Origin: Dryobates pubescens
Taxonomy: Eukaryota; Chordata; Aves; Piciformes; Picidae
NCBI RefSeq assembly: GCF_014839835.1
Contig: NC_071632.1
Location: 16,448,487 to 16,512,486 of the forward strand
DNA: 64,000 nucleotides
Direction of reading: 5' to 3'
Within the stretch, counting starts at the first letter, position 1. Each line of letters starts with the position of its first letter. Of the stretch, positions 1 to 36,802 are shown piece by piece. The position numbers and the translations under genes are program-made. The notes under the pieces were generated by a model. It ran no database searches and was not told where the DNA came from. It saw only the letters and a program-made list of their open reading frames with translations.

Positions 1-156
1 CGCCCCAGGCAGGGAGACCCGGGGCGCACCCCCGTCCCCCTGGCAACGCCGCCAGCGGTGACCGCTCCGCGCTGCGCGGGCTCGCCGCGGGAGGGGGCGG
101 GACTTCCGGGCCGGCTCTCCCTCCTCGGAAATGACATCAGAGTGTCAACATGCAAG

Positions 157-23690
<23,534 letters not shown>

Positions 23691-24735
23691 AGGCAGTGCT
23701 GGACCCAAATGGTTACTTATGTACTTGACCATACTGTACTGGTTCCAAGAGTAGTACTATAGAAGCCCACTGAACCCCTAAGGTAGATGAGACTTCTAAT
23801 GACTCAGTATGGATGGAAAGTATACATTTAATTGAAGTGACTAATAAATCTGTAATATAGAGGAAAAAAAAATCTATATGACTTCAAAGTCTCTCGTAGT
23901 CTCAGCCAGTGAGATGGGAAGTCCCCGAGTGGTTCGTGTTGTGTGAGGTGTACAGAGAACAGATGATAATCCAGTGCAGACTTTTGCTTCCTCCTTTTTG
24001 CTCCTTGTTTTTCCACCACATAATATCCTCATCTGCTCGTGCTTGGTATGAAACCGTTTTGGCCATATTAATCGTTGCGTTCACAATATCATTCGGAACC
24101 GCACACCAGCTATTTTTTAGTACATTCCATTCATCAAGTTCCTGCAGTGATTTCTCACAGGTTACTCAAACCTTTCTGCCACATAGGAGAAACTGGGAGA
24201 AGAAACCCAACAGCAAACAGACCCTTTGTGAATGAATCAACCCATTTAATTGCACAGGAAGGGTTAGCGTTAGAAACATGGTAAGATGCAAACGAGAACA
24301 CTAGATAAATATTGTAGCAGGGTCAGTCCAGTGATGCTGTGCATCATAACAGAGTGAACATGCTTTGCAGCAGTTAAAGAGAGCTTGCTTGGTTGGTTGG
24401 TTTTAGATACACATCCGACTACTTCCTGCACTGTGCCCTTAGGTGTTCGCAAGACACACTAGTTTGATTTTTGGTGACCGTGCTCCAAAATGACATTGAC
24501 ATTATGTTCAAACCATTCTGAAAAATACCTTCTTCTGTTTCATGTTTAAAAACCTTAGAAACTTCTCAGCAGATTCCATATTCACGATACCAAAATAGTT
24601 GGCTCTTCTTTCCCAACGTTTTGTACGCAGTTATTCTTTTGTTACAGACTGACGTGGGATCTTCTTTACACTGCTCTTTCTAGAACTCTGTGACTGTCAT
24701 AGACTCCTAATAGTCTTTTATAGAGGTTAACTTAT

Positions 24736-24758
24736 TGGGGGGGGGGGGAGGGGGGGAA
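24736..24758 (+). repeat. G-homopolymer tract in WDR48 3' UTR
   Basis: About 22 of 23 bases are G with one A interruption. It could form a G-quadruplex in RNA if the long 3' UTR is used, and is also a common sequencing-error site. Confidence 0.85.
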
Positions 24759-25465
24759 AGGCATTTTGGCTTTTCAGGAGATAAAGGTGGGGCTGTCCCA
24801 GAAACCCCTTTGTAGCCAGAACATATTACAAAATCCTCGTTAAACCAATGGTGTAAAAATGACTCTTGTCCGAAGCAGAAGCACAAGTGCCTTCAAAGGG
24901 CAGTATATTACTCGAGTTTCTTCAGGAGACATACGCTCTTGCCCTTCCTGTATCTTGCTATCAAGATTTAGGTTGAGGCCTAAAGGAATTCCCAATAAAT
25001 TGTCTTACTGGGATTGTATTGGTCAAACAAAAAAAGGAAAATATTTTTCATCCTATTTTATTTAAGAAGAAAATAAGTCAGGTCATTACCTTCTGCACTC
25101 TTGAACCCAGCCACACAAACTCACGGCTTAAACAGAAAGCGTGGCTCAGCGCTAAGCTGGCATGTCTTGTCCCTGTCTTTTGAGGCATTTTCAGTTTCTA
25201 ATCCCCATTTCTGTGTATTGCTCAGTTTGACACAGCTGTGCCCCAGCTGCACATTTGTATTGGTATTTGTGACTGAAATAGTTAACCAGAACTGGTAACT
25301 TTCATTGAGAAATTGTTCTGACTTGTATTTATTAACAGCAAGGGTCTACACTTGTTTCAAGAGGCATTGTTTGGTTGGTTTTGTTCTGGTTGTCCTGCTG
25401 TCCCATTGTATACATTGGAATTGCTCCCAGGAACTTTGTTTGAAATCAGTCAAGGTTGTAATTTT

Positions 25466-25600
25466 TGTTTCTTTTATTTTCTTTCTTTTTTTCCTTTTAT
25501 TTTTTCCTTTTATTTTTTCCTTTTCTTTCCCCACTTTTTTTTCCCCTTTCTGTTTTCTCCCCCCCCCTGCCCCCCCCCTTTTTTTTTCCCCCTTTCTAAC
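25466..25600 (+). repeat. C/T-only pyrimidine tract in or beside WDR48 3' UTR
   Basis: About 130 bases are almost purely T and C, with T-rich units (ttttccttttatt) followed by C runs of 8-9. It lies just before the distal poly(A) signal. The frames of F/L/P residues through it are artefacts. Confidence 0.85.
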
Positions 25601-25705
25601 CATCCCAATACACAGTTTCTGGAAAGATTGACAAAAAGAGTCTGCAATGCCAGAAGGGTAAATGATGCTTCACAGTTGTATAGAATAAAAGGCTTTAGTT
25701 AAAAT

Positions 25706-27780
25706 ATCTTCCAGTTGTTTTGTGTCTTGGATCAATGATGCCATTCGAGAGCCTGGACCGTTGCCACCTGATGGTTGTTCCACAAAGGACTTCAAAGTCC
25801 TTTGAAGCATCAAGTAACAGAATGGCTGAAGAAGGGGCAGTGCCTTCACAAAATGCCTTAAAGATGATCTTATTACATGGTTGGATATAAAACTGAGGAG
25901 GGATTCAGGCCTTCAAATAGATGCTCTGAGATACTTTTGAGGTGGAGAATGTGCTCAAGCCGTGGCGTTTGCATGGGCAGTGCCTGCTTTTGTACTGTGG
26001 AAATACTCTGTGCTAACATCCATGGACTACATAAGACAGCCCTGCTGCAAATGACTTGTGCCAGCTGGCACTCAGTTTTCTGGATGTGGCAGGGTTATAG
26101 CCCCCTAAGAGACAGATGGAAGGCCAAGACTGGATTTGCTGACACTGAAAATGCTCAAAGCAGGTGCTGTGGGGCCTGTCAGCTGGGCTGCTCTGAGATG
26201 ACACAGTAGTTCAGTGACTGAATGTGCTCCTGGTGACTCTGAGCACCCAGCTTGGATGGAGTCTCAAGTGTGAGGATTATTATTTTTTTTTGCTATTCCT
26301 TTTTAATTTGTCACCTTTTCTGCAGTTGTGAGGTCTGGAAGTCCTGAAGGCAAGAAGAGGAGGAGAGGCCCCTGCCCAGCATTCAGGGGTTCAGCTCACT
26401 AGGACATTGTAAGCAGAGTTCCAGTTTGCCAGAAGCAGAGGAAAGGCTGTGGAGTTGTAGAAGCTGGATGAGGTTTTTTATTTCACAATGGAAAGGAGTT
26501 GTAAATCTATTATTTAGTAGACTAACCTGTCCCAAAGAAAGCATTTGTCTATAACAGGCATTTTTTTTCCTCTTCAGTGCCAGGGGAGGGGAGAGAATGT
26601 GTTTGCCAGAGGTGAAGGCACAGAGCAACTGAAAACCTTAATCTGGTTAAAATACTCCAGATTATGGCCAGTACATTGCACCAAGGTATTGCTGTTTCTT
26701 TCACTAAGGTCCCTTTTGATTCCAGCTTCATCCCTAGAAATTTCTGGAACTTGACATTTAGCATCAGTCTTTAAGCACATGACTTCACACTTGTCCTGAT
26801 CTTGGCCAGGTGGAATTCCCACCCAGCAAGGTAACAGAACTGTTAAAAGCACATGCAGACTTCAATATCAAGTAAGTGATTGACTAAATAGTTTCCTGTA
26901 CCATGTTCTGAAGGTTTTTCTGAAAGGCAGCTGTACAAACATCATGCAGACCAGAGGTATTGATTAGAGAGTGGGTGGGACATGCCCAATCTCTGAGGGT
27001 ACGGTGACACTGTTCTAGCCATCTATTTCTGGGGACTGAGAATGCTAAATTACTTAGAAATGTAATTGCTTTGAAATTGCCCTTACAGCAGAACCAATGC
27101 AAAGTTGTTTGCTTAAGGCAGAGAGGGAGGATGTGTGGACGTTAGTGGCAATGCCCAGGAAATAACAGCAGATTAACACAGATCAAATGCAGCAAGGAAG
27201 GTGTAGCTGCTTTTAAGCCAGAGGCAGTGGTGCTTGGTTCTTTCATATTTGCCCACTGGTGGGGGAATATGAGGAATGGTGAGGGTGATGAAGGGAATGT
27301 TAAATTAAAGGCTGCTCCCTGGGAGGCTGCCTCTGCTTTTCATTTCTGCTAATTCATGGTGCCACAGTGCGGGAGCACAGGGTGCTGAAACAGCTCAAGT
27401 CTCCCACTGCCCCAGTTAGTGCTGTAATTCTTACTGCTAGGTGAGGTTAAATTCTGAACCCCCAGGCAGCTGGAAATATGTAATTCAAGCCCATTACATG
27501 TCAGTGGTGTAATTTCTGTGTTGTAATCTCTCTTCCTGCAGCATTTCTCATTTACAGCTAAGAGGAGTTCAGTGAAGTGTGGCAGCTAGGACGAGCAGCT
27601 TCTGAACATAACCTAGAGTAGTACAGCAGAAGATTCAGTAAGTATCAAGCCTACTGTGAAAGCTGAAGAGGGAAAACAAAGTCTTCACCGCCTGAATTTG
27701 GTATTTCAACAGTTCTTGCCAGTAGTTGTTCACCCTAAAGACACCAAGTACATTCATTCACACATTCAAGTTCAGTTAAC
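25706..27780. other. Intergenic gap between the WDR48 and GORASP1 3' ends
   Basis: About 2 kb of unique sequence separates the convergent genes. I see no CR1 copy, tandem repeat, RNA gene or convincing exon in it. The short open frames have no recognisable motifs. Confidence 0.6.
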
Positions 27781-27783
27781 TCA

Positions 27784-29622
27784 TTTATTACTGTGACATT
27801 GGAAATTTAGTACGAGTTTTGACATTCCCTGTTCCCTTTTATGCTCCAGCATCACTTGCATGAGCTACTACCAGCTTAAAACCAGATTAGAAATGGTCTT
27901 AAATAAACAACAAAAGCCTAAACAAATCACTCAGATGTCTTAAGTCATCAAGCTCTGAGACCTAACTTACCCATAGCTTAAGTTACATTTATTGTTAGTG
28001 TTTGGCTGCCCACCCCTGCAGCAAGCAGTTGAAGGAAGAGAGAAAATTTATTTTAGCAATGTAGGAAAAATAAAACCTGTTCACTGTTGACAGACCATTA
28101 GGCAGATCAGATTTCAAATCTCTTTTGAACTCCCTGCACTCAGGGCTTCCTTCTTCAAAGCAAAAGAGACTTGGACCATCCTGGTCAAAGCTCCTGTATT
28201 TGACGTGAAAGCATTATTTAAGACTAACAGCAGAGGTGAAGGACAGATTTTATGTAAGGGTTTACTCTTTTGAAGACCTCTCTGCCACTCTAACTTCACC
28301 TGTACCTGAGCTGTCAAGGGCTCAGCTGTGTGAGCCAGGCTCCCCCTCCTGCATTGTGACTGTGTTTCAGCCTCATCAGTCACTTCACTTGCTTATGTGC
28401 ATAGAGCAAAGCAAAGGAAATTTGGCAATATTGTGTTAAACAAGTATATTCTTGTTTATAGCTTCAACACACACACAACCTTCTACCTCACTCTCTTCAT
28501 TTAGGAAGAATTCTCACCACACCAACTGTACCAGCTATAGTAAAGCTATTCCAAATCAGTAGCTTTGAAATTCCATGATAAATCACTGCCCTGAGAGGCA
28601 TAAAAATACCCATATTTCTTTCATGTTCATTTCATGTTTCCCATTACATTCAGGAACTATTTGAAAACAAATGCAAACACAACCAAAAAAAACTCCTCCA
28701 AGAAGCAGTAATGTTGTTGCACTAACCTGCTCCATCACTAAGCCTTAAAATCAAAATGATTTGTATCAAACCAGAAATGGGTAAATACAAAAGCATAACT
28801 GATTAAAAGCTATTTCTCTGTCACTACAGAAACCAAGACTTCTTCAGCTCCACTGAAAAGGTTCAGCACCCTGAAAACACACAGGCCTGAAATCAGTTTG
28901 TTTTAAATGACCATCATTCCATCCCCACTGTTTGGGGATTTTTTTTAGCTGTGAAACCACCACACGAGCCACTGAAGAGCTGAAGTGAATCACAGGACCC
29001 ACCAACATGATTTTGCCTTAGCTAGATGCTGCAGCTTCAAACCATATGGTACTTTACTTCCTGCAAAAGTAGCTGTAGAGAAGACACATGAATCACAGTG
29101 ACAGAGGAGGGACTGTAAAACAAGAAGAATAACAGTTTGCAGAGCAGTCAGTAGAAATAAAGATGGCTTAGGGTAGGCAATACCTTAAAAATCACAGGAA
29201 CTAATTGAGGTGTACCATTATAAAGCTTTCAAGCAAGCCAAAACCATACATTTCTTTTCAGTGCTATCAATCACACTGAGAAGATCATCATTAAGTGTCA
29301 CTGTTCAGGCAGGTTGCCTTGATAAATACATTCAGGAGCATTCACAGACCTGTGAATTCAGGAGCTTGACGTTTTGCCCATCTCCAACCTGTTTCTGCTT
29401 TCATTTCTCCATTCATTCGGTGATTTTGCACAGCATTCAAAGTCTGAACATAGACCAATCCATTAAACAATGACTGGGCATGACAGCAAGATTGGTGTTT
29501 CTTTTATAATGTGGTCTACACTAACAAAATAGAGTAACTGTTAATTCTTTCAAGGTCAGAAAACTATTCCTGGCTGTAGTCTTGCAGCACGTGGCAGTCT
29601 GTAAACAAAAGCAGCATCCATT
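27784..29622 (-). other. GORASP1: GORASP1 3' UTR, probable
   Basis: Minus-strand sequence after the stop at 29623-29625 runs without repeats. A minus-strand AATAAA lies at 27784-27789, which would give a 3' UTR of about 1.85 kb. Another possible signal occurs near 28049. The extent is inferred from these signals only. Confidence 0.45.
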
Positions 29623-32600
29623 TCACTCACGCTCTTGTGCAGCTGCTGCTTCTTTCTGTTCACTTGCTGCTTCAGCATCTGGATTCCCTGGACTTGTGGT
29701 TAATGAGCTCTCAATACTGTTTAAGAGCAGCTTTGATTCTGGGTTGTCAGGATCAGTTCCAAGTGTTGGGTTTGAAGAAATTTCATTAGGAAGAGCAAAA
29801 GAAGGTAAAGATGGAACTGAAGGCAGGAGGTCATCCAGCTGTTTAACTGAGCCTTCAGAATGCATGGGGACATCTTCAGGGTCCAAGGCTGTGGCATTTT
29901 CTGGGAAATGGAAATAGTTGGTAAAAACCCCCAAACTGTCAGGCAAACAGAGACAGCTACCACACATCTAGAAAAATCAGCTGAATGAGATTCCTCGTGC
30001 AGGCAACAACCAGGCACACAAGTGTCAAACATGGGCTGTGTCTGCTCAGCTCTCCTCACATCCAGAAAAATCTGATGGTGCAAGCAGGCTTTTCAGAGAC
30101 CACAACCTATTTGTGCTGCTGTATTTTTATGTTTGATTTCATGCTGCAACTCAGTCACCCCTCCTTTTAAAGGAGAAAGGCATCCATAACGTCAAGCTTG
30201 TTGGTTCTTAATAAACAGAAAAGTCACTGTTAAGATGACTGCAATTTTTGGTTCTTAATAAACAGAAAAGTCACTATTAAGATGACTGCAATTTTGTTTT
30301 CACAACTGATTTCAGAAATACCTGCTCTGAAGGTCAGTTTAATTTGGATCATCAACATTTTCATTCAAAGACACAGACACATTCTGTAATCTTATTTAAA
30401 AAGCCTATTAGCTTTTGTCCGCTCCTACACCTGATTTCTGCTACTAGTCCCCTTCCTGATCTTTCCTTTACAATTGGCTTACTTCCAAAAAGGCACAATC
30501 CTGCTGACAGGCAGGAGCTGGTGCCAGTCCAGAAATGAAGTCAGAGGCCTAAAGGAAATCTTGAGCACACTTACCAAAATAAGCAGAAACGTCAGTGCTC
30601 AGCATTAACTTCTCAGTGCCTACTGAAGCATCTGCTGCTGGCATGGTGGAGGAGGCAGCTGAAGACATGTTGGGCACACTGGTTAAGTTAGTGAGTTCAG
30701 GAAGTGAAATATCAGACATATCTAGAAATCCTGAAGGAGAAAGCAAGTATTACAGTACAGTAACACAAAATATCCAGACTGAAGTCAGTGAAATTCCCTC
30801 CCCACTTAATCCAAATGAATATAACCTAAATGTTAGCCAATGCCCGTGGAAAGACTTCTGCAGAGTGTTAACCTCAGTCAGGCTCACAGTACCCAAATTC
30901 TGCAGCTCTGAAATCCAGGGAAGTCAAAAGGTTCCATGGAAAACTCCTAATTTAAGTCATTTAACTCATTTAATTCTCAAACTTGTTGAAGACCTTATTA
31001 CTTTACTTAGATGTCCTATAAAGAACTGTTGAAACAAGCACCTAAGAAAATATACCTGGATCCATAACTCTCTGGAGAGGGGGAGGAGGGGAAAGTGAGC
31101 TTTCTGGTGAATAACCACTCATTTCTTGATCTGTGGAATGATGCAAGTCCATAACTGCTCCTGAGTTGTCACTCTGAGAAGTAGGTGCCAGTAATGGAGT
31201 CTGGAATAACAACAGGAAGAAGGAAGAGCATCTTTTTATATTGCAAGCTTCACCTGAAGATGACCTTCCTATCAAAGCATTCTGCCTCAGTCCCCCAAGT
31301 ACACCAGTACAGAGAGAATCTACAATGCAGGAACTGAGAGTCAGCAACATGATGAGGACTCCAGAGAATATACCAGAGATAGGAACTTTCTTGCATACCT
31401 CAGTGTAGCCATTAGTTGAAGGTACAGGAGTTCCAGCTTCCGGTAAGGGTGAAGGTGGTTTGCTTTCTGGCTTTTTCTTTGATGTTGCAGCCTGTGTTGG
31501 AATTCTGTGCAAATAGCCATAGCCAATGCCACATCCTAAGCTGTACAAGAAAAGCAGGATAAGACTTGAAAAAGAGGTGCTCTTAACAAAGGTAACACAT
31601 GTTTTAAACTTTTATTCTTTAGTACAAGAGAAGTGTAAGTCTGTGTTCTGTAGCTGCAAGGATCATTTTAGAGTACTGAAGGAGCACCTAGACAAATAGA
31701 GCTCAGCTTTTTTACTTGATTATTTTTATATCTTTACAAGATACAATCTGATCTGATGTGGATTTTGCCATTTAACTGAAGGTCTGACTATGAGAATGGA
31801 GCTAGTGAATCTGCTACATCCAGGTTATGCCACTGGTTTCAACTCAAGCAGGATTAGATGCAGAACATGCATAATTCCTAGTTCTGAGCTAATGTTTTTA
31901 TGGAAAGCTGAACAGTTTTGTGTGAGAAGTGTAAGGAAACAAGGGTAAATGTGAAAACAGCAAGCTAGCAATACTACTCTTAAGAGGAGCTCATATCCAG
32001 TGAGTGCATGTCATCAGCCAGTGACTGTCAAGATCAGTACCTTCCTTCTCCACCCCAAGCTCCATTGGGAGTCACAACTACCTCTCGAATGGAATCAGCT
32101 TCAGTGTTATAAACCATCAGCTTCAGTGGCTTCCCCTCATGGGATTCAATCAGTGAAAAGAAATCCTCTGACTAAACAAAAAACAAGAGTAGTTACTAAA
32201 CTCAAATATGTAAGACAAGGAGCTGAAAGCAAAGTTAGGATTTTACATAGTTGCTTACTTTGATGTGAGATGCTAAAACCCCAGGTACAGACTAAAACTT
32301 TGTCAGAGCAGGCTGGTCTTTAGGGGCAAGTTTGGTTTCATTGCCACATTACAAAAAGATAATGTTTACCTCATCCATAAAGCATCTGTCATAACCATCA
32401 ACTCCCACCCCCAAACACTATGCCCACTGAGTTATAATAAAGCCAAATCCTACAGCAGACACTTGGAAGGCAGGAAGACAACCACTGATTGAAGGCACAC
32501 ACATCCTACCTCCTGAAGAATCTGATCAGATCCAACAATGTAGTCAGTGTTCGGCTGGAGGCCAGCTAGAGCTGCAGGAGATGCAGGTTCAACATCCTGT

Positions 32601-35600
32601 GAAGGAATGAGAGGTCTCATCTGCACTTACAGCAGGATAAAACTACCTCAAGATCAAAGAGCAAAGCTAACTCCAAAACCATCAGAACATTTTGCTTATG
32701 GGACTAAACTTAGACAGTCTACACCTAGGTGTGACATCTTGTAAAACACATTCAGAAAGAAAGACCAAGATGCTACCAATTCAAAATGAGACACTGAAGA
32801 CGTTGAGAGGTTGCATTTATGTAAATAACCAGAAACATAACAGTCTGTCCTAGTCAATTCTACTCCTTCATGCTCTCTTTCTTAAGTTTAATATCATTTT
32901 TTGGTGCTTTATGTGACATTAGTGTTAATTTAATAAAGTTCATGCAACACAAAGACACCAATGAGGTCAGAATGTTTTCGCTTTTGCCATTGATTCTTCA
33001 ACATAACACCAGAAGACCTTCTCCCCATAACACACCACTTGGTCGGGTTGAGACAGAGTTATTTTTCATAGTGACAGGCAAGAGTAATAGTCACCCACTG
33101 TTTGCTCCTATTCAAGTAGCTCAGACAAACCTTCAAGGCCATGTTCTTCTCACTGAAACTCTACATACAGGCTACTTCTAAACATCAGCATTCATATAAC
33201 CTTGTTGTCAAGCGTAAAGAGCCACTGAAGAATTCTCTTACCAAAACATGCCACACATGTTCATTGGCTCCCTGGAAGCTGCAGAACCTCACACTGGCTC
33301 CAAGAAGGCCTTGTCCTCCCCACATGTTACTGGGGATCACCTCCACCTCTCTTATTTTCATTGTTTTGATATTATACACCTCCAGCTTCACTACTTTTTC
33401 AGCATTTGCCTTCAGCAGATCTTTCAACATATTGTTTTCTTTATTCTGTAAAGCACAGAGAAAGATACATGATTATTTCTACTTACTCCTGTATGTCATG
33501 CTTGTGGCTGAATTTGAGTATGAAGAACCCAAACTGTCAAAGCTTAGGCTTAGTCTTTCATGATCAGTTCCAGCAGTTCCACATTTTTTTATTAGAAAGA
33601 AGTCAGTACTGTCAGTTCATGTTCCCTGACATGAGTGTTACTAATTACTCTGTTTCATTGCTTACCTTCCTGTTCTTCATAACTGCCATGGAGTAATACC
33701 AGCAATATTAGATCTCAACTATGTAGTCTAACAACAAGCAGCAACATTTTATGTCATGCTTCTGATCCCAGGCCTTCTTTTTCATGCTTTATCAAATGCT
33801 GAAACAAGTTTGTTCAAACACATGTTGAGCTCTTACCATTGACTCACTAGTTCAATACTCACCTTGTGGCAGAAAGTATGTGTAAATGAGTAATATCATA
33901 AACATTGTGTTAATCTGTTACAAAGTTAAGGTGGTTGAAGGCATGAGGCTCTTTCCTCACATCTGGATCCAGCCAGAGAGGAGACTTAGGACACCACTAA
34001 GCTTCACTTTACCTTTCTAATGCCATATGCAATGTCCATTAAGAAAATCTTTCTTTACTGTGACAGCTTTGACTTCTGCTTTTTATCATTACAGTACCCA
34101 CATTTCATGCAGGAGAGAAAAAAACAACACAAATCTTTTGAGGCTTACAAGCCTTGTGTGTCCTATGGCAATGATGAAATCAAAGAAAGGTTCCAGTCCT
34201 CCTTGTTGAGCTGGAGAGTTTTCCTGAACCTGCAAAACATACATTTTGGGTTTGTTATTACACTGATTGCTACTTACATGAAGTGAGAAAGTTAAACTTT
34301 ACACTTGATTCAATATTTACTTTTGAGCTGAGCCACAGATAAGACATCCAGTGGCAGGCCTTGGAAAGCAGCTCACAACTGTGAGCTCATTTTTCTGACT
34401 GCCCAAATGAAGCTGTAAAAAGCAGGTTTTGAACCTCACACATGACACAAGTATTGTTATTCAGAGTGCACAGCATGGGATTACTAAATACTGAAGACCC
34501 CAAAGAAAGACTTAGTTTTCAGACTTCTGCTAGAGGATTTTTCTTCCATGCTACTAACAGCCTGAGCACATTGAGAGGTCCCCATGGCATCACAGCCATA
34601 TTTTTTCCCACATAAACCCAATTTATATTCAGGTTCCCACAATTTCCAGCACATTAGAAGGGGAACTCTTGAAGGAGTGTGCTACAAGCACATGACTAAC
34701 CCCAAGCTCTGGTCAAAAAGACTGCCATCCCTTTAAAAATATTCATAAGAAATGAGAGTTGCAACATCTCAATTTCACAATAATCAAGTTATTGTAAAAC
34801 AGGTGTAATAAAAAAAATACATGGAGAAAACAGCTATTAAAGTGCATCCACACCAGGATAAAATCCACCACAAGTTATACAAAACTTGATGTATGCAGAT
34901 TACATGAGAGTGTACCCACTTCAATGTATACTAACAAAGTACTATGAAGGGGAAACCACTGCAGATGTGCTCAGAGTTTGTACTTTTTCTTAACCTAGGA
35001 ACTATATGGACTATATGGAACTATATGGATGTTATTCTGGAGCTCATGGCATTGTTAGTCAGATGCCTAAAGGACATACAGATTCCCATATGAAGCTCTA
35101 AGTTGCAAAACCCCTGCCACACTTGGTTTTCAAAATGACACCATATCAAAAGTTGCATGAATTCCTGGGGGGGGGGAAAAAGAGTAATTTTTACTTTTTC
35201 TCCTGCAGACTGTAGGTCACCAAAACCATTCTCTAGTAGAGAACACTGAGCAGAGTCCTGCACTTAATATAAACAGAGGGGGCATTTCAGGAGCAGATGT
35301 CATTTCTGATGGAGGTAACTCAGTTAAGGAGACTGACATAAGCAGATTACCTCACAAAACTGGTACCCTGAACACATCTTTTGACGCTGAGAAACACAAA
35401 CTGCTGCTGAAGTGGAAAGCAGCATGTGGCCACCGTTCCACTCTCATTTCAAGGAGGAAAACCACCAACTAAATGAAACACTAACCGAGGCAAGAACTGT
35501 TAGCAGCAACGCCTCTGCCTGCCATTAAGCTCCCAGATACGCAGTTAAACCGATGTGTGTGCAGACAACAAGCCAGATAAATCAATCATAACAAATTCGC

Positions 35601-36190
35601 ATCCACATACAATACCGTGAGACCTAGGTCCCCAGGAAAACACTGGAGCAGGAATTAACTTAGCTCAGGCAGAGCGCTCTCAAGGTCTGCTAAGAGATCA
35701 GTCACATCTTCAAGTCAGGGGGATTTGCTTTGTAGAAAGGAGGGAGGGCTACACTACTCTTAAACGATTTCAGATCCCTCGACAGCGGTCCGGCAGCCAG
35801 GACATAGAAGGTCGAGGCTTCGGTGAAACCGCTGGAGCAGGTGTGAGGCCGCGCCGGGCGGGTACCCAGCGCCTAGCCGGAGGGCTGCGAGTGCTCCTCC
35901 CCTGCCGCCGTGGCAGTTCCCTGAACGGAACCAACAGGTGAAGGACCAGAGAGCCCCGCCGCGCCGAGCCCTCCGGCCTCCACGTGTCAAGCTAGGGACT
36001 CGTCCTGCCTGGGCCGGAGCGGGGAAGCTGGAGCCCCGTGCCCTGCAGGACCCCACCTCACGCCCGCCGCCCCTCACGGCCCTCCCTCACTCTCCCCACG
36101 CTGCGGGCCCGGCCACAGCCGCCTCACCCCGTGTACGTGGAAGCCCTCGGCGCCGCCGTCGGGGACCTCGGAGCTCGAGCCCAGCCCCAT
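29623..36190 (-). CDS. GORASP1: GORASP1 (GRASP65), Golgi reassembly stacking protein 1, complete, 9 coding exons
   Basis: Coding exons in transcript order: 36190-36128, 34229-34149, 33445-33242, 32596-32510, 32171-32041, 31540-31399, 31200-31056, 30730-30575, 29900-29623. All sites are GT-AG with matching phases. The total is 1287 nt, 428 residues plus stop (human is about 440). It starts [21 protein letters not shown]; Gly2 suits the N-myristoylation known for the family. Two tandem PDZ-like GRASP domains follow: [20 protein letters not shown] in the first and [19 protein letters not shown] in the second, about residues 15-205. These bind GM130 and oligomerise in trans to stack Golgi cisternae. 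The C-terminal half is Ser/Pro-rich with [18 protein letters not shown], matching the phosphoregulated tail. That tail is shorter and more diverged than the GRASP domains. No disruption is seen. Confidence 0.97.
30201..30294 (+). repeat. Tandem duplication of a 47-bp unit in GORASP1 intron 8
   Basis: Two copies lie back to back (30201-30247 and 30248-30294), each starting ttggttcttaataaacagaa. They differ by one clear base (gtcactgtta against gtcactatta), so the duplication is recent. Confidence 0.93.
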
Positions 36191-36560
36191 GCCCACCACG
36201 GCGGGACGGGACCAGACGTTCAGGTGGCAGCGGCGGAGGCAGCGGCAACGAGCATCACGCTCCCGCCACTCCCTCTCGCTGTGCGCGCCGCAGGCCTGAG
36301 CAAGCGAGCACCGAGAGCAGCGCCCGCGCGGCGGCGAGCAGCGGGATCTGCGCTCCTCTCCTCTGCCTGCCGGCCTGCGGGCGCGTGACGCGTGACGCCC
36401 CTAGCGACGGCCGTGCCGCCTGGGGCGGACCGGGAGGGCGTTGCGGGAGCGGCGCTGCGGGGAGGGCTTGGGGGCTGCTGGGCGTGAGTGGGCAACGTGC
36501 GATCGCAGCCCTGAAGACCGACCGTATCCCGGACTGCATCCCCAGCGGCGTGGGCAGCAG
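35780..36560. promoter_or_regulatory. CpG-island promoter of GORASP1
   Basis: CpG-dense, GC-rich sequence surrounds GORASP1 exon 1 on both sides. It contains a repeated CGTGACGCGTGACGCC element (about 36384-36399), which resembles CRE/ATF half-sites. There is no TATA box. In mammals this promoter is shared with TTC21A on the other strand; no TTC21A exon is recognised here. The frames of A/P/R-rich residues are GC artefacts. Confidence 0.8.
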
Positions 36561-36599
36561 GCGGAGGGAGGGAGAATTTGTCTATACTCAACGTGGTGA

Positions 36600-36695
36600 A
36601 ACACGGGCACAGGTTGCTCGGAGAGGTGGTGCTTTCATCCCTGGAAACATTCCAGGTCGGGTTGGATGGGGCACTGAGCAACTTGCTCTCCCCTC
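36600..36695 (+). mobile_element. Old CR1 fragment beside the GORASP1 CpG island
   Basis: gggcacaggttgctcggaga and gtcgggttggatggggcact match the CR1 3' region. It is short and diverged, and sits about 400 bases upstream of the GORASP1 start. Confidence 0.7.
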
Positions 36696-36752
36696 GTGGT
36701 ACCCTTGTGCTTGAAATGCCCGGACCTGCTTGGCATTTGGTACGAGGATCAG

Positions 36753-36802
36753 GATGCTGCCTGCTAAGCATCAGCATGCTGCCTGCTAAGCATCAGCATG
36801 CA
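36753..36802 (+). repeat. Short tandem duplication, 22-bp unit
   Basis: The unit atgctgcctgctaagcatcagc occurs twice back to back, followed by a partial third copy (atgcagc). Confidence 0.85.

Larger units (their letters stand above)
23691..25705 (+). other. WDR48: WDR48 3' UTR (two possible ends)
   Basis: A first poly(A) signal AATAAA is at 23843-23848, about 155 bases after the stop. A second AATAAA at 25684-25689 would give a 3' UTR of about 2 kb. The region between has no CR1 and no supported coding exon, which suits a long 3' UTR. It contains a G tract (24736-24758) and a long pyrimidine tract (25470-25600). Which end is used is not visible from sequence alone. Confidence 0.6.

Noticed and set aside
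25305-25702. Hydrophobic F/L-rich frames resembling membrane segments
   Set aside because: They come from the pyrimidine tract in the WDR48 3' UTR.
26574-26852. Possible retroelement remnant in the minus frame with DQDKCEVM residues
   Set aside because: Too short and without a second motif to assign to any element family.
30595-31032. 145-codon plus-strand frame
   Set aside because: Antisense shadow of GORASP1 exon 8 and the adjoining intron.
35938-36777. Long open frames (258 and 185 codons) over the GORASP1 CpG island
   Set aside because: GC-rich composition removes stop codons; residues are mainly A/P/R/G and no domain is seen. The real exon is 36128-36190 on the minus strand.
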